Shown one piece after another: positions 51,656 to 61,050 of a DNA stretch of 64,000 nucleotides (position 1 is its first letter; every line of letters begins with the position of its first letter). The notes beneath the pieces were generated by a model. It was not told where the DNA came from, searched no databases, and saw nothing but the letters and a program-made list of their open reading frames with translations. The position numbers and the translations under genes were made by a program. The DNA lies in the NCBI GenBank assembly GCA_050486545.1, contig JBJHDM010000009.1:22066-86065 (forward strand), given 5' to 3'. Source of the stretch: DAOMNN01 sp050486545. Its GTDB lineage: Bacteria > Pseudomonadota > Gammaproteobacteria > Burkholderiales > Rhodocyclaceae.

Positions 51656-53599
51656 TCAGAAGTCGCCATGCTGCCACATGTCGGCCGTGAAGCGCACGGC
51701 GCGGTTACGGCCGGTTTCCTTGGCCGCATACAAGGCCACGTCGGCGTACTTGATGGCCTGCCAGAACCCGTCGGTGTCGCCCGGGAACTCGGCCACGCCG
51801 ATCGAGATCGTCTTCTCGAGGACCACCCCACCGACGGTCACCTTCATCGCCTGGATCTTCTCCCGAATCTTCTCGGCGACCGCCATCGCCTCTTCGGGCT
51901 CCACGTCGAGCAGCAGCACGAGGAACTCCTCGCCGCCGAAACGCACGACCACATCCGATGCCCGCACCGAATTCTTGAGGACGACCGAGGTTTCCTTGAG
52001 CAGCAGGTCGCCGGCGTCGTGGCCATGCGTGTCATTGACCTGCTTGAAGTAGTCCAGGTCGCACACCAGCAGGCCGATCTGCTTGCCCCGCCGCAACACG
52101 CCGCTGATGAGCTGCTTGGTGTGCTCCTGCAGGAACCGGCGGTTGTACAGGCCGGTCAGCGGATCGATCATCGCCGAATCGCGCAGGGTCTGCATCAGGC
52201 GCTTCGCCTCGATGACCGACAGCGACTGGTTGATGTAGGCCTCGGCATTGAACAGCTTGGTCGAGGCATCATCGTCGAGCGACGTCGCGTCTTCGTCCGC
52301 GGCAAAGCGCAACTGCACGACACCCAGCGTGTTGCCCCCGGCCATCATCGGCACGCACACGTGCTTGACGCCCTGTTCGGGAACGAAGTGGCGGCAGACT
52401 CCCGAGAACTCGAACGAGGACACGTTGTGCCCGGTCTTGACCGCCCGGCACTCCGTACAGTCCCCGAGGATCGCCTCGTCGCAATGCATCTTCGCATCCC
52501 CGACCAGCAAGGGGTGGCCGACCCGAATTTCCTTTTTGTTGGCGTTGACTTCGTAGATCGTGTAGTCGGCAATGGCCAGATCGCGCTCGAACACGTCGCC
52601 AAGCCGACGATAGACCTCGTCGAGCGACGTATCCTCCTCGATCACCTTCTTGTAGATCGTCATGCCATACACGCGATCCATCAGCGAGTTGAATTTCTTC
52701 GACAGCGTGCCGATCTCGTCCTTGGACTTGATCGACACCTTCTTCGCCAGATCGATATCCCCGGTGCTGAGCGACTCGATCTGCCGGATGATCGCGGTGA
52801 TCGGTTCCTGGAACGCGACGATGATCCAGCGCACGAACAGCAGCAGCAACAGCGACGCGATCCCCATCACCACGATGATCACGTGGACCGACGAGCGGAT
52901 GATCTGGTAGATGTCCTCGTTCGTCGACCGGTAGTCGTGCGCCACGCGTTCGGCATGGCGCTCGGCGACCCCAATCGCCTCGTAAAGGTGCGCCCCGACG
53001 GTGTCGTACGCGCCCATCAGCGTGTCATCGGTGCGCCCCGGTTGCCACTCTCGCTTCTCGAACAGGAACTCGTCAAACGCACGGTCGATCCGGTCGACCA
53101 GCAACAGGATCTCCTGCAGGTACCGGATCCCTTCAGGATTCGACTTGGCCATTGTCTGCAGGATGTTCTCGACGAGGGTCACCGAGCTCGCGGCGTTGCT
53201 CTGGCGCAGACCCAGTTCGGCATTGACCGATCGAATGGCCTTGATCTGGTCCCGCGCGGACTGAACGGCCCGACCTTCGCGACCGGGTTCGGATTCGAGG
53301 ATGACCCCGAGATCCCGTTCGAGATTGTGCAGATGACCGAGCACCATTGCCGTGGCCCGGCTGAAGGGAACGGTCTGCTCCGAGACCTGGTGATACTTGT
53401 AGTGGAGCGCACTGAGCGAAAACACCGTCACGACCGCCATCGACCCGAACCAGAACAGGGTTCCGATCGCGAACAGCAGGAACTTCCTGCGGATTGGCAG
53501 ATCGACGAAGGTGAGCAGGCGCAGCAGACGGCGCATCCAGTGCGCATCCGTCTCTTCGGTACGCCGGGAATCCTGGCGCACCACTTGGTCGTCCGACAT
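51656..53599 (-). CDS. Membrane-bound diguanylate cyclase with HAMP, Cys-rich GAF-like and GGDEF domains
   Basis: 647 aa. Membrane helix about 38-60, extracytoplasmic helical sensor about 60-240, membrane helix about 240-265, HAMP about 265-320, GAF-like region about 335-475, and GGDEF domain about 480-640. The active site is GGEEF in VVRFGGEEFLVLLLD, and the product-inhibition site RxxD (RASD) lies five residues before it, so the enzyme should make c-di-GMP and be feedback-inhibited. The GAF-like region is cysteine-rich: CDEAILGDCTECRAVKTG and VCRHFVPEQGVKHVCVPM. It lies 79 bases downstream of nasA on the same strand; read-through from the nitrate operon is possible but not shown. Confidence 0.92.
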   Translation of the reverse strand: MSDDQVVRQDSRRTEETDAHWMRRLLRLLTFVDLPIRRKFLLFAIGTLFWFGSMAVVTVFSLSALHYKYHQVSEQTVPFSRATAMVLGHLHNLERDLGVILESEPGREGRAVQSARDQIKAIRSVNAELGLRQSNAASSVTLVENILQTMAKSNPEGIRYLQEILLLVDRIDRAFDEFLFEKREWQPGRTDDTLMGAYDTVGAHLYEAIGVAERHAERVAHDYRSTNEDIYQIIRSSVHVIIVVMGIASLLLLLFVRWIIVAFQEPITAIIRQIESLSTGDIDLAKKVSIKSKDEIGTLSKKFNSLMDRVYGMTIYKKVIEEDTSLDEVYRRLGDVFERDLAIADYTIYEVNANKKEIRVGHPLLVGDAKMHCDEAILGDCTECRAVKTGHNVSSFEFSGVCRHFVPEQGVKHVCVPMMAGGNTLGVVQLRFAADEDATSLDDDASTKLFNAEAYINQSLSVIEAKRLMQTLRDSAMIDPLTGLYNRRFLQEHTKQLISGVLRRGKQIGLLVCDLDYFKQVNDTHGHDAGDLLLKETSVVLKNSVRASDVVVRFGGEEFLVLLLDVEPEEAMAVAEKIREKIQAMKVTVGGVVLEKTISIGVAEFPGDTDGFWQAIKYADVALYAAKETGRNRAVRFTADMWQHGDF

Positions 53600-53678
53600 G
53601 GGGAACCACCGATTGCGTTACGGGGAGGTAGCGCATGTTAACCCATTAGACGTAGGTATTAACCCTATACAAACTAGT

Positions 53679-56456
53679 TCATGTGGAGCACGTCACAGGT
53701 ACGGAGGCACGGTCGCCTCCGGTCGAAAGCATGCGGCGCAGTTCGGGCACGCACGAACCGCAGGCGGTCCCGCATTTCAGCGTAGTCTGGAGCATGGCGA
53801 GATCGGCGCCCGCGACGATGGCCGCCTCGACCGGCGCTTCGCGCACACCGTGGCAGCTGCACACGACGCGGCCGGCAGGCGCCGCCGATCCGGGCAGCCG
53901 GTCGACCGGCGCGAACAGCCACGGCCGGATCGGCTCGACCGGTTCACCCGCGCACATCGCCTCGACCAGCCAGTCGAAGGCCGTCGTCTCACCACTCAGG
54001 CGCAGCGCCCGCAAGCACACGCCCTCGAGGCAGATTCGCTTGAGCACACCCCGGCGCGCATCTTCGAATACCAGCGCACCCGCTTGCGGCCCGGTACCCA
54101 GGCAGGCGTCGACGGCAGCGGTGAGCGCCTCGCCGGGCGGCTCGGAGACCGCCACCCGCAGCCGAACCACCGACCGCTCGTCTCCGACGACGGTCAGCAC
54201 CGCATGATCGAAACGCGCCAACAGCGGACGCAGCGAAGCCATGCACGCTGCGGCCTCTTCCGGTCCGCCCGCGACACGCGCCCAGGCGCCCTGCCAGCCA
54301 GCCGAGAATGCGACGATCGACACGGTCGCGGCCTTGAGCGCCGGCTGCGCCGAGACCGGATCGCAGGCCGGCGAGCTGACCGCGTTGGCGCCGGGCTGCG
54401 CCAGCGTGGCCGAACCCCAGTGCATCGGCAGCCATGCCTGTCCCGGCACGAGTGCATCGTCCGCGGCGACCGGCACGACGACCGCGCCGCGACGGTTCTC
54501 CACCCGCAGAAGATCCCCCTCGCGCCAGCCGCGGCGCTCGAGGTCGACCGGATGCAGGTGCAGTTGCGGCTGCGGCACGTGGCCGCGCAGCCGCGCCACC
54601 CGCCCGCTGCGGCTCATGCCATGCCACTGGTCGCGCAGGCGACCGCTCAACAGCACGAAGGGGCGGCAGGCATCGACCGGTTCGGCAATCGCAGCATGGC
54701 GTGGCGGGACCGCAAGCCGGGAAAAGCGGGCGCGCCCGTCGGGGTTCGCGAAGCGCCGGTCACCGAAGAGCCGTGCGGTCCCAGCCGTCGCACCCTCCGG
54801 AAACGGCCACTGCTGGGGTCCGGCCCGATCGAGCAAGGCGTGCGACAGCCCGCTCATGTCGCAGTCGCGTCCGGCGGTGAGCGCGACGTGCTCGGCGAAC
54901 ACCGCAGCCTCATCGGCGAACGCGAAGCCGTCGGACGGCACCTGCCCGTCCTCGGCCAGGCGCCGCCCCAGCCGCCGTGCGAACTCCGCCGCGATGCGCC
55001 AGTCGGGCCGCGCCTCGCCAGGTGGCGGCACGGCGGCACGCACCCGGGCGACGCGCCGCTCCGAGTTGGTCATCGTGCCCGATTTCTCGCCCCAGCTCGC
55101 CGCCGGGAGCAGCAGATCGGCGAAATCGGCGGTCTCGGTATCGGCGTATGCCTCCTGCACGACGACGAACTCGGCGCGCTCCAGCGCGGCGCGGACCTGC
55201 GCCTGATGCGGCAGCGAATGCGCCGGATTGGTACACGCGATCCACACCGCGCGCACGTGCCCGTCGGCCATGGCGTCGAACAGCTCCACCGCGGTCAATC
55301 CACGCGCAGTCGGCAGGTCGACGCCCCCCCATTCACGCGCGATCTCCGCCCGGTCGTGCGCATCGGCGGGGTCGCGGTGGCCGGGCAGCAGGCTCGCCAT
55401 CGCGCCGACTTCGCGCCCGCCCATCGCGTTGGGCTGCCCGGTCAGCGAGAACGGACCGGCACCGGCTCGCCCGATCTGCCCGGTGGCCAGATGCAGGTGG
55501 ATCAATGCAACGTTGTTGGCGACGCCGTGGTGCGACTGGTTGAGTCCCTGGCACCACAGCGAGGTCGCCGCGCGTGCGCGGCCGAAACGTCGCGCCGCCT
55601 CGATGATGCGCTCGGCGGGCACGCCGCAGGCAGTGGCCACGCTACCCGGCGAGTACTCGGACAGGCGTTCGCGCAAGGCCTCGAACCCTTCGGTGTGGGA
55701 GCGCACGAACGCGCGGTCGACGAGGTCTTCCCACAGCAGCACGTGGAGCATCGCGTTCAAGACCAGCAGGTCCGTCCCGGGCGCGATCTGCAGGTGCAGG
55801 TCGGCCAGTTCGGCCGTCTCGGTGCGGCGCGGATCGATGACGGTGATCGTTTGCCCGGGATGCTCCCGGCGCGCCGCCTCGATGCGCCGGAACAGCACCG
55901 GATGCGCCCAGGCGGTATTCGACCCTGCGATCAGCAGGTGGTCCGCCAGCTCGAGATCGTCGTAGCAGCCCGGCACGCTGTCTGCACCGAGCGTGGCCTT
56001 GTGGCCGGCCACCGCGCTCGACATGCACAGGCGCGAGTTCGAATCGATGTTGTTGGTGCCGACCAGCGCGCGCGCGAGCTTGTTGAAGACGTAGTAGTCC
56101 TCGGTGAGCAGCTGGCCCGAGACGTAGAAGGCCACGGCATCGGGACCGTGGCGCCGGATCACGTCGGCGAAGCGCTCGGCGGCGACATCGAAGGCCGCAT
56201 CCCAGCCGACGCGGGTGCGCGGTTCGCCACGGGCGCGACGCAATTCGGGATGCAGCGCACGGCCGGCCGGCCCGGCGCTCAGGTGCAGCGTCGCGCCCTT
56301 GGAGCACAGGCGGCCGGCATTGGCCGGGTGGTCGGGGTCGCCGCGTACGCCGACGATCTGCCCGCCACGATGCTCGATGATCACGCCGCAGCCGGTACCG
56401 CAGTAGCAGCATACGCTGTGCGTCTCCTCCAAAGGGGGAAGTTGCCGGGCATTCAT
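53679..56456 (-). CDS. nasA: Assimilatory nitrate reductase catalytic subunit with C-terminal BFD domain
   Basis: 925-aa Mo-bis-MGD enzyme reducing nitrate to nitrite in the cytoplasm. N-terminal [4Fe-4S] site CCYCGTGCG with a distal Cys in GRLCSKG. Molybdopterin domains: SRLCMSSAVAGHKATLGAD, LLIAGSNTAWAHPVLF, INQSHHGV-type (GLNQSHHGVANNVALI), and GQPNAMGGREVGAMASLLPGH. The C-terminus holds an extra [2Fe-2S] BFD domain (about 870-925): VVCSCHGVREAPVEAAI and LKCGTACGSCVPELR. No signal peptide, so it is not the periplasmic NapA. Start ATG 56456. Last gene of the operon. No nasC-type reductase gene is adjacent, so the electron donor is open. Confidence 0.94.
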   Translation of the reverse strand: MNARQLPPLEETHSVCCYCGTGCGVIIEHRGGQIVGVRGDPDHPANAGRLCSKGATLHLSAGPAGRALHPELRRARGEPRTRVGWDAAFDVAAERFADVIRRHGPDAVAFYVSGQLLTEDYYVFNKLARALVGTNNIDSNSRLCMSSAVAGHKATLGADSVPGCYDDLELADHLLIAGSNTAWAHPVLFRRIEAARREHPGQTITVIDPRRTETAELADLHLQIAPGTDLLVLNAMLHVLLWEDLVDRAFVRSHTEGFEALRERLSEYSPGSVATACGVPAERIIEAARRFGRARAATSLWCQGLNQSHHGVANNVALIHLHLATGQIGRAGAGPFSLTGQPNAMGGREVGAMASLLPGHRDPADAHDRAEIAREWGGVDLPTARGLTAVELFDAMADGHVRAVWIACTNPAHSLPHQAQVRAALERAEFVVVQEAYADTETADFADLLLPAASWGEKSGTMTNSERRVARVRAAVPPPGEARPDWRIAAEFARRLGRRLAEDGQVPSDGFAFADEAAVFAEHVALTAGRDCDMSGLSHALLDRAGPQQWPFPEGATAGTARLFGDRRFANPDGRARFSRLAVPPRHAAIAEPVDACRPFVLLSGRLRDQWHGMSRSGRVARLRGHVPQPQLHLHPVDLERRGWREGDLLRVENRRGAVVVPVAADDALVPGQAWLPMHWGSATLAQPGANAVSSPACDPVSAQPALKAATVSIVAFSAGWQGAWARVAGGPEEAAACMASLRPLLARFDHAVLTVVGDERSVVRLRVAVSEPPGEALTAAVDACLGTGPQAGALVFEDARRGVLKRICLEGVCLRALRLSGETTAFDWLVEAMCAGEPVEPIRPWLFAPVDRLPGSAAPAGRVVCSCHGVREAPVEAAIVAGADLAMLQTTLKCGTACGSCVPELRRMLSTGGDRASVPVTCST

Positions 56457-56470
56457 CGCGTGCCTCCCGC

Positions 56471-56800
56471 TCAAGCGTCCCCAAGATCGAGCCACACCGT
56501 GCCCCCCTGGATGCGCGTCGCGAAGCGTTCGGCGCACCCATGATCGGGTGCGCAGGCTTCACCGCTGTCGAGCGCGACGTTCCAGCTGTGCAACGGGCAG
56601 GTCACGCGCGCGGCGGCGCCGCTGCCGTGCACGATGCCCTGCGACAGCGGCCCGCCCCGGTGCGGACAGGCGTCACGCAACGCGAACACCGTTTCGCCAT
56701 CGGCCCGGAAGACCGCGATCGCACCGTCCGGGTGCTCGACGACACGAGCGCCGAGCAGCGGGATCTCGTCGAGCGGACATACTTCATGCCAGGTGCTCAT
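56471..56800 (-). CDS. nirD: Nitrite reductase small subunit (Rieske-type)
   Basis: 109-aa Rieske-fold partner of NirB. It keeps the cluster ligands CPHRGGPLSQG and CPLHSWNVAL, so it can bind a [2Fe-2S] cluster; several NirD proteins lack these residues. Begins MSTWHEVCPLDEIP. Overlaps the nirB 3' end by 17 bases, so translation is coupled. 14 bases before nasA. Confidence 0.93.
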   Translation of the reverse strand: MSTWHEVCPLDEIPLLGARVVEHPDGAIAVFRADGETVFALRDACPHRGGPLSQGIVHGSGAAARVTCPLHSWNVALDSGEACAPDHGCAERFATRIQGGTVWLDLGDA

Positions 56801-59276
56801 GGCGCTTCTCCTTCGCAGGGGCTTGCAGGCGGATGGGTTCGAACTGGCGCCGCAGCGTCGGCGCCTGCTGCGCCGCCCACGGATCGGGTGCATCGCGCAG
56901 CGCGAAAAGCAGACGCTCGTGCAGCGTCCGGCGTCCGGCAACGTCGTCGACGATGCGCGCACGCACGGCGTCCAGGCCGACCCGTTCGACGTAGTGGCAG
57001 GTCCGCTCGAGGTAGAAGCCTTCCTCGCGGTAGAGCTGCAGGAAGGCGCCGGTGACCTCCTTGACCTCCTCTTCGGTGGCGACCTTGCACAGGAAGCGGG
57101 CGACCTCGGTCTTGATCCCGCCGTTACCGGCGACATGGATCTCGAAGCCGGAGTCCACCCCGACGATGCCCACGTCCTTGATGCCCGCCTCGGCGCAGTT
57201 GCGCGGGCAGCCCGAGACCGCGAGCTTGACCTTGTGCGGCGACCACATGCCGAACAGCATCCTCTCGAGCTGGACACCCATGTCCATCGAGCGCTGGGTG
57301 CCGAAGCGGCAGTGTTCGGAACCGACGCAGGTCTTCACGGTCCGCAAACTCTTGCCGTAGGCGTGCCCGGACACCATTCCGGCCTTGCCGAGATCGGCCC
57401 AGATCGCCGGCAGATCGGCCTTCTTCACCCCCAGCAGGTCGATGCGCTGCCCGCCGGTGACCTTGAGCGTGGGCACCGCGTACTTCTCGGCCGCATCCGC
57501 GATCGCACGCAATTCGCCCGGGGTGGTGAGGCCGCCCCACATGCGCGGCACGACCGAATAGGTGCCGTCCTTCTGGATGTTGGCGTGGGCCCGCTCGTTG
57601 ATGAAGCGGCTTTGCGGATCGTCCTGCGCCTCGTGCGGCCAGGTGGACAGGAGATAGTAGTTGAGCGCCGGACGGCAGGTCGCGCAGCCGTTGGGCGTCT
57701 TCCAGTCCAGCGCCTGCATCACCGCCGGAATCGACAGCAGCTTGCGCTCCCGGATCTCTGCGCGCACCTCGGCATGGGTGTGTTCGGTGCATCCGCACAC
57801 CGGCTTGGCGTGTTTGTCCTGCGCCTGGTAGGCGCCGCCTACGGTCGACGCGAGGATCTGCTCGACCAGGCCGGTGCATGAACCGCAGGAACTGGACGCC
57901 TTGGTGTGCTTGCGCACCTCTTCCAGCGAGAACAGGCCCTTCTCCTTGATCGCCTGGACGATCGTTCCCTTGCACACGCCGTTGCAGCCGCAGACCTCGG
58001 CACTGTCGGGCAGTGCGGCTGCCCGGTTCTGACCCTGGTGCCCGGAATCCCCCAGATGCGACTGGGCAAAGCCCTGGCCGAACATGAGGTGGTCGCGCAG
58101 CGCGGCCACGTCACGACCCTCGCGCAGCAGCTCGAAGTACCAGGCCCCGTCGGCCGTATCCCCGACCAGCACCGCGCCGGCCAGGCGATCGTCCTTGAGC
58201 ACGAGCTTCTTGTAGACGCCGCCGGCCGGGTCGGACAGCACGATCTCGTCGCAGCCCTCGCCGCCGCCGAAGTCGCCGGCCGAAAACACGTCCACCCCGG
58301 TCACCTTGAGCTTGGTCGAGGTCACCGAGCCGGCGTAGCGGCCGATGCCGAACCCGGCCAGATGGTTCGCGCACACGCGCGCCTGCTCGAACAGCGGCGC
58401 CACCAGGCCGTAGGCGGTGCCGCGATGGTTCGCGCATTCTCCCACCGCATAGATACGCGGGTCGGTCACCGTCTGCAGCGTGTCGGTGACGACGACGCCG
58501 CGATCGCAGTGCAGCCGCGCCGACTCGGCCAGCACCGTGTTCGGGCGAATCCCTGCCGACATCACCACCAGCGCGGCAGGCAGCTCGGTGCCGTCGGACA
58601 GGTGCAGCGCCGCCACGCGGCCGTCCGGCCCCGCCGTCAGCGCGCGCGTGCTCGCCCCCAACCGGAAGCGGATGCCGCGGGCCTCGAGCGAGGCCTGCAG
58701 CAGAGCCGCCGCGGACCGGTCGAGCTGGCGTTCCATGATCCACTCGGCCAGGTGGACGACGGTCACCTCCATGCCGCGCTGGACCAGGCCGTTGGCCGCT
58801 TCCAGACCGAGCAGTCCGCCGCCGACGACGACCGCGTGGCGGAACCGGCCGGCGGCCTCGATCATCGCCTCGGTGTCGGCGATGTCGCGGTACGCGACCA
58901 CGCCGGGCAGCTCGCGACCCGGCACCGGCGGAACGAACGGGACCGAGCCGGTCGCCAGCAGCAGGCGGTCGTACGGGGCGCAGGTGCCGTCGTCGGCGCG
59001 CACGGTGCGGCGCACCCGGTCGATCTCGACCACGCGGCGACCGGTGTGCAGCGTGATGCCGCGCTGCGCATACCAGTCGAAGTCGTTGAGCACGATGTCC
59101 TGCAGCGTCATCTCGCCGGAGAGCACCGGCGAGAGCAGGATGCGGTTGTAGTTGCCGTGGGGCTCGGCGCCGAACACCGTGATGTCGTAGCGGTCCGGCG
59201 TGTGCCGGAGCAGCTCCTCCAGGGTCTTGACCCCGGCCATGCCGTTGCCCACGAGCACGAGTCGCTGTCTGACCAT
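56784..59276 (-). CDS. nirB: NADH-dependent nitrite reductase large subunit
   Basis: 830-aa flavoprotein that reduces nitrite to ammonium. FAD domain RLVLVGNGMAGVKTLEELL, NAD domain HAVVVGGGLLGLEAANGL, and two BFD [2Fe-2S] regions: CGCNGVCKGTIVQAI with SSSCGSC, and CGCTEHTHAEVRAEI with NGCATCRPALNYYL. The siroheme/[4Fe-4S] ligands are TCVGSEHCRFGTQ and SGCPRNCAEAGIKD. A perfect AAGGAGG site precedes ATG 59276; the frame extending upstream into nrtD is not real. Operon position between nrtD and nirD. Confidence 0.96.
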   Translation of the reverse strand: MVRQRLVLVGNGMAGVKTLEELLRHTPDRYDITVFGAEPHGNYNRILLSPVLSGEMTLQDIVLNDFDWYAQRGITLHTGRRVVEIDRVRRTVRADDGTCAPYDRLLLATGSVPFVPPVPGRELPGVVAYRDIADTEAMIEAAGRFRHAVVVGGGLLGLEAANGLVQRGMEVTVVHLAEWIMERQLDRSAAALLQASLEARGIRFRLGASTRALTAGPDGRVAALHLSDGTELPAALVVMSAGIRPNTVLAESARLHCDRGVVVTDTLQTVTDPRIYAVGECANHRGTAYGLVAPLFEQARVCANHLAGFGIGRYAGSVTSTKLKVTGVDVFSAGDFGGGEGCDEIVLSDPAGGVYKKLVLKDDRLAGAVLVGDTADGAWYFELLREGRDVAALRDHLMFGQGFAQSHLGDSGHQGQNRAAALPDSAEVCGCNGVCKGTIVQAIKEKGLFSLEEVRKHTKASSSCGSCTGLVEQILASTVGGAYQAQDKHAKPVCGCTEHTHAEVRAEIRERKLLSIPAVMQALDWKTPNGCATCRPALNYYLLSTWPHEAQDDPQSRFINERAHANIQKDGTYSVVPRMWGGLTTPGELRAIADAAEKYAVPTLKVTGGQRIDLLGVKKADLPAIWADLGKAGMVSGHAYGKSLRTVKTCVGSEHCRFGTQRSMDMGVQLERMLFGMWSPHKVKLAVSGCPRNCAEAGIKDVGIVGVDSGFEIHVAGNGGIKTEVARFLCKVATEEEVKEVTGAFLQLYREEGFYLERTCHYVERVGLDAVRARIVDDVAGRRTLHERLLFALRDAPDPWAAQQAPTLRRQFEPIRLQAPAKEKRHEHLA

Positions 59277-59286
59277 GATCGCCTCC

Positions 59287-60078
59287 TTATGCTGCGGCCC
59301 GCAGCTGCTTCTGGTACAGGAACTCCATGATCGCGGCGCGGTACTCGCCGAACTGCGCATCGTGCGCAAGCGCGATCCGGTCGCGCGGACGCTCCAGGCC
59401 GACCTCCAGGATCTCGCCGATCGTCGCCGCCGGACCATTGGTGAGCATCACCACCCGGTCCGACAGCAGGACCGCCTCATCGACGTCGTGCGTGACCATC
59501 ACCATCGTCGCCCGGGTCGCCGCGAGGATGCGCATCAGCTCATCCTGCAGCGTAGCGCGCGTGAGTGCGTCCAGTGCCCCGAAGGGCTCGTCCATGAGCA
59601 GGATGCGCGGCTGCATCGACAGCGCGCGGGCGATGCCGACGCGCTGCTTCATGCCGCCCGAGATCTCGTGGGGATGCTTGTGCTCGGCGTGCGACAGGCC
59701 CACCAGCGCCAGCGCCTCGCGCGTGCGTTCCTTGAGCCGGGCGCGGCTTTCGCGGCGCCCGAACACCCGCTCGACGGCGAGATGGACGTTGTCGAAGCAG
59801 GTCAGCCAGGGCAGCAGCGAGTGGTTCTGGAATACGACCGCGCGTTCCGGTCCGGGACCGTCGATCTCGCGCCCCTCGCACAGCATCACGCCCGTGCTCG
59901 GTACGGTCAGGCCGGCGATGAGGTTGAGCAGCGTCGACTTTCCACAACCCGAGTGCCCGATCAGCGAGACGCTCTCGCCCTCGAGGATGTCGAGCCGGAT
60001 GTCGCGCAGCGCGACGAAATGCCCCGCGCGGGTGTCGAAGGACTGGGTGACGTCGTCGATCTGTACGATCTTCTTCAT
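59287..60078 (-). CDS. nrtD: Nitrate ABC transporter ATP-binding protein
   Basis: 263-aa ATPase. Walker A LIGHSGCGKSTLLNLIAGL, Q-loop VFQNHSLLPWLT, signature HEISGGMKQRVGIARAL, Walker B ILLMDEPFGALDALT, switch His in MVMVTHDVDEAV. It is the single ATPase of the set; there is no NrtC-like fused ATPase/binding protein as in cyanobacteria. Belongs to the NasD/NrtD branch by context with nrtA, nrtB and nirB. Start ATG 60078; 11 bases after nrtB. Confidence 0.94.
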   Translation of the reverse strand: MKKIVQIDDVTQSFDTRAGHFVALRDIRLDILEGESVSLIGHSGCGKSTLLNLIAGLTVPSTGVMLCEGREIDGPGPERAVVFQNHSLLPWLTCFDNVHLAVERVFGRRESRARLKERTREALALVGLSHAEHKHPHEISGGMKQRVGIARALSMQPRILLMDEPFGALDALTRATLQDELMRILAATRATMVMVTHDVDEAVLLSDRVVMLTNGPAATIGEILEVGLERPRDRIALAHDAQFGEYRAAIMEFLYQKQLRAAA

Positions 60079-60089
60079 GGCGGCCTCCG

Positions 60090-61025
60090 TCAGCGTCCTT
60101 CGTAGGTGAAGCGGCGCGCGATCAGCATCAGCACCTGTTCGAGCAGCAGGCCGACGATGCCGATCACGAAGATCGCGATCAGGATGTGCTCGACCTTCAG
60201 GTTGTTCCATTCGTCCCACACCCAGAAACCGATCCCCACGCCCCCGGTCAGCATCTCGGCCGCTACGATCACGAGCCAGGCCGTGCCGATCGACAGGCGG
60301 ATGCCGGTGAGCATGTAGGGCAGCACCGCCGGGAACAGGATGCGGGTGAACACCTTCCATTCGGAGAGCTTGAGCACACGCGCCACGTTCAGGTAGTCCT
60401 GCGGCACGCGGGTCACCCCCTGCGCGGTGTTGAGGATCATCGGCCAGATCGAGCAGATGAAGATGGTCCAGATCGCGGCCGGGTCGGCGCGCTGGAACAC
60501 CAGCAGCCCGATCGGGAGCCAGGCCAGTGGCGAGACCGGGCGCAACAGGCTGATGATCGGACCGAGCATGCGCGACAGCATCGCGAAGCGGCCGAGCAGG
60601 AAGCCGGCCGGAATGCCGACCAGCGCAGCGATGCCGAAGCCGATGCCGACGCGCTCGAGCGAGGCCAGCACGTTCCAGCCGATCCCCTGGTCGTTGGGTC
60701 CGTCGATGTAGAACGGCTCGGCGAACAGCACCACCGCGGCCTCCCAGGTCTGGAGCGGTCCCGGCAGGCCGCCGCCGTTCATCGTCGCCAGATGCCAGAT
60801 CCCGATCAGGATCGCCATCCCGACCACCGGTGGCAGCATCGCCTGGCCGGCCGCGGTGGCCCATTGCATGATCCGCGCCCCGCCGCCGCCTGCGGCCGGC
60901 ACGGAAGCGGCCAGCGGCGGCGCGGGCTGGCGGCGCACACGAGGCCGGGCTGCGGGGGCGGCAGAGGCCGCCGGTTCGGGAACCGGGGACTCCGTGCCCC
61001 CGTTGTCGATGCCGAGTGCGTTCAT
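60090..61025 (-). CDS. nrtB: Nitrate ABC transporter permease
   Basis: 311-aa inner-membrane permease. A Pro/Ala-rich cytoplasmic N-tail (~50 residues) precedes six hydrophobic helices. The BPD-type loop that contacts the ATPase is DYLNVARVLKLSEWKVFTRILFPAVLPYMLTGIRLSIGTAWLVIVAAEM. GVGIGFWVWDEWNNLKVEHIL is characteristic of NrtB/NasE. Start is taken as ATG 61025 with GGAGGG seven bases upstream; an ATG at 61031 is too close to that site. 25 bases after nrtA. Confidence 0.93.
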   Translation of the reverse strand: MNALGIDNGGTESPVPEPAASAAPAARPRVRRQPAPPLAASVPAAGGGGARIMQWATAAGQAMLPPVVGMAILIGIWHLATMNGGGLPGPLQTWEAAVVLFAEPFYIDGPNDQGIGWNVLASLERVGIGFGIAALVGIPAGFLLGRFAMLSRMLGPIISLLRPVSPLAWLPIGLLVFQRADPAAIWTIFICSIWPMILNTAQGVTRVPQDYLNVARVLKLSEWKVFTRILFPAVLPYMLTGIRLSIGTAWLVIVAAEMLTGGVGIGFWVWDEWNNLKVEHILIAIFVIGIVGLLLEQVLMLIARRFTYEGR

Positions 61026-61050
61026 GTGCATGCCCTCCGTCGGTTGCCGT

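Noticed and set aside
53511..56543. Very long plus-strand open frame (about 1000 codons) opposite nasA
   Set aside because: High-GC antisense artefact: composition is Arg/Gly/Ala-rich with no domains, while the minus-strand frame is an unmistakable nitrate reductase.
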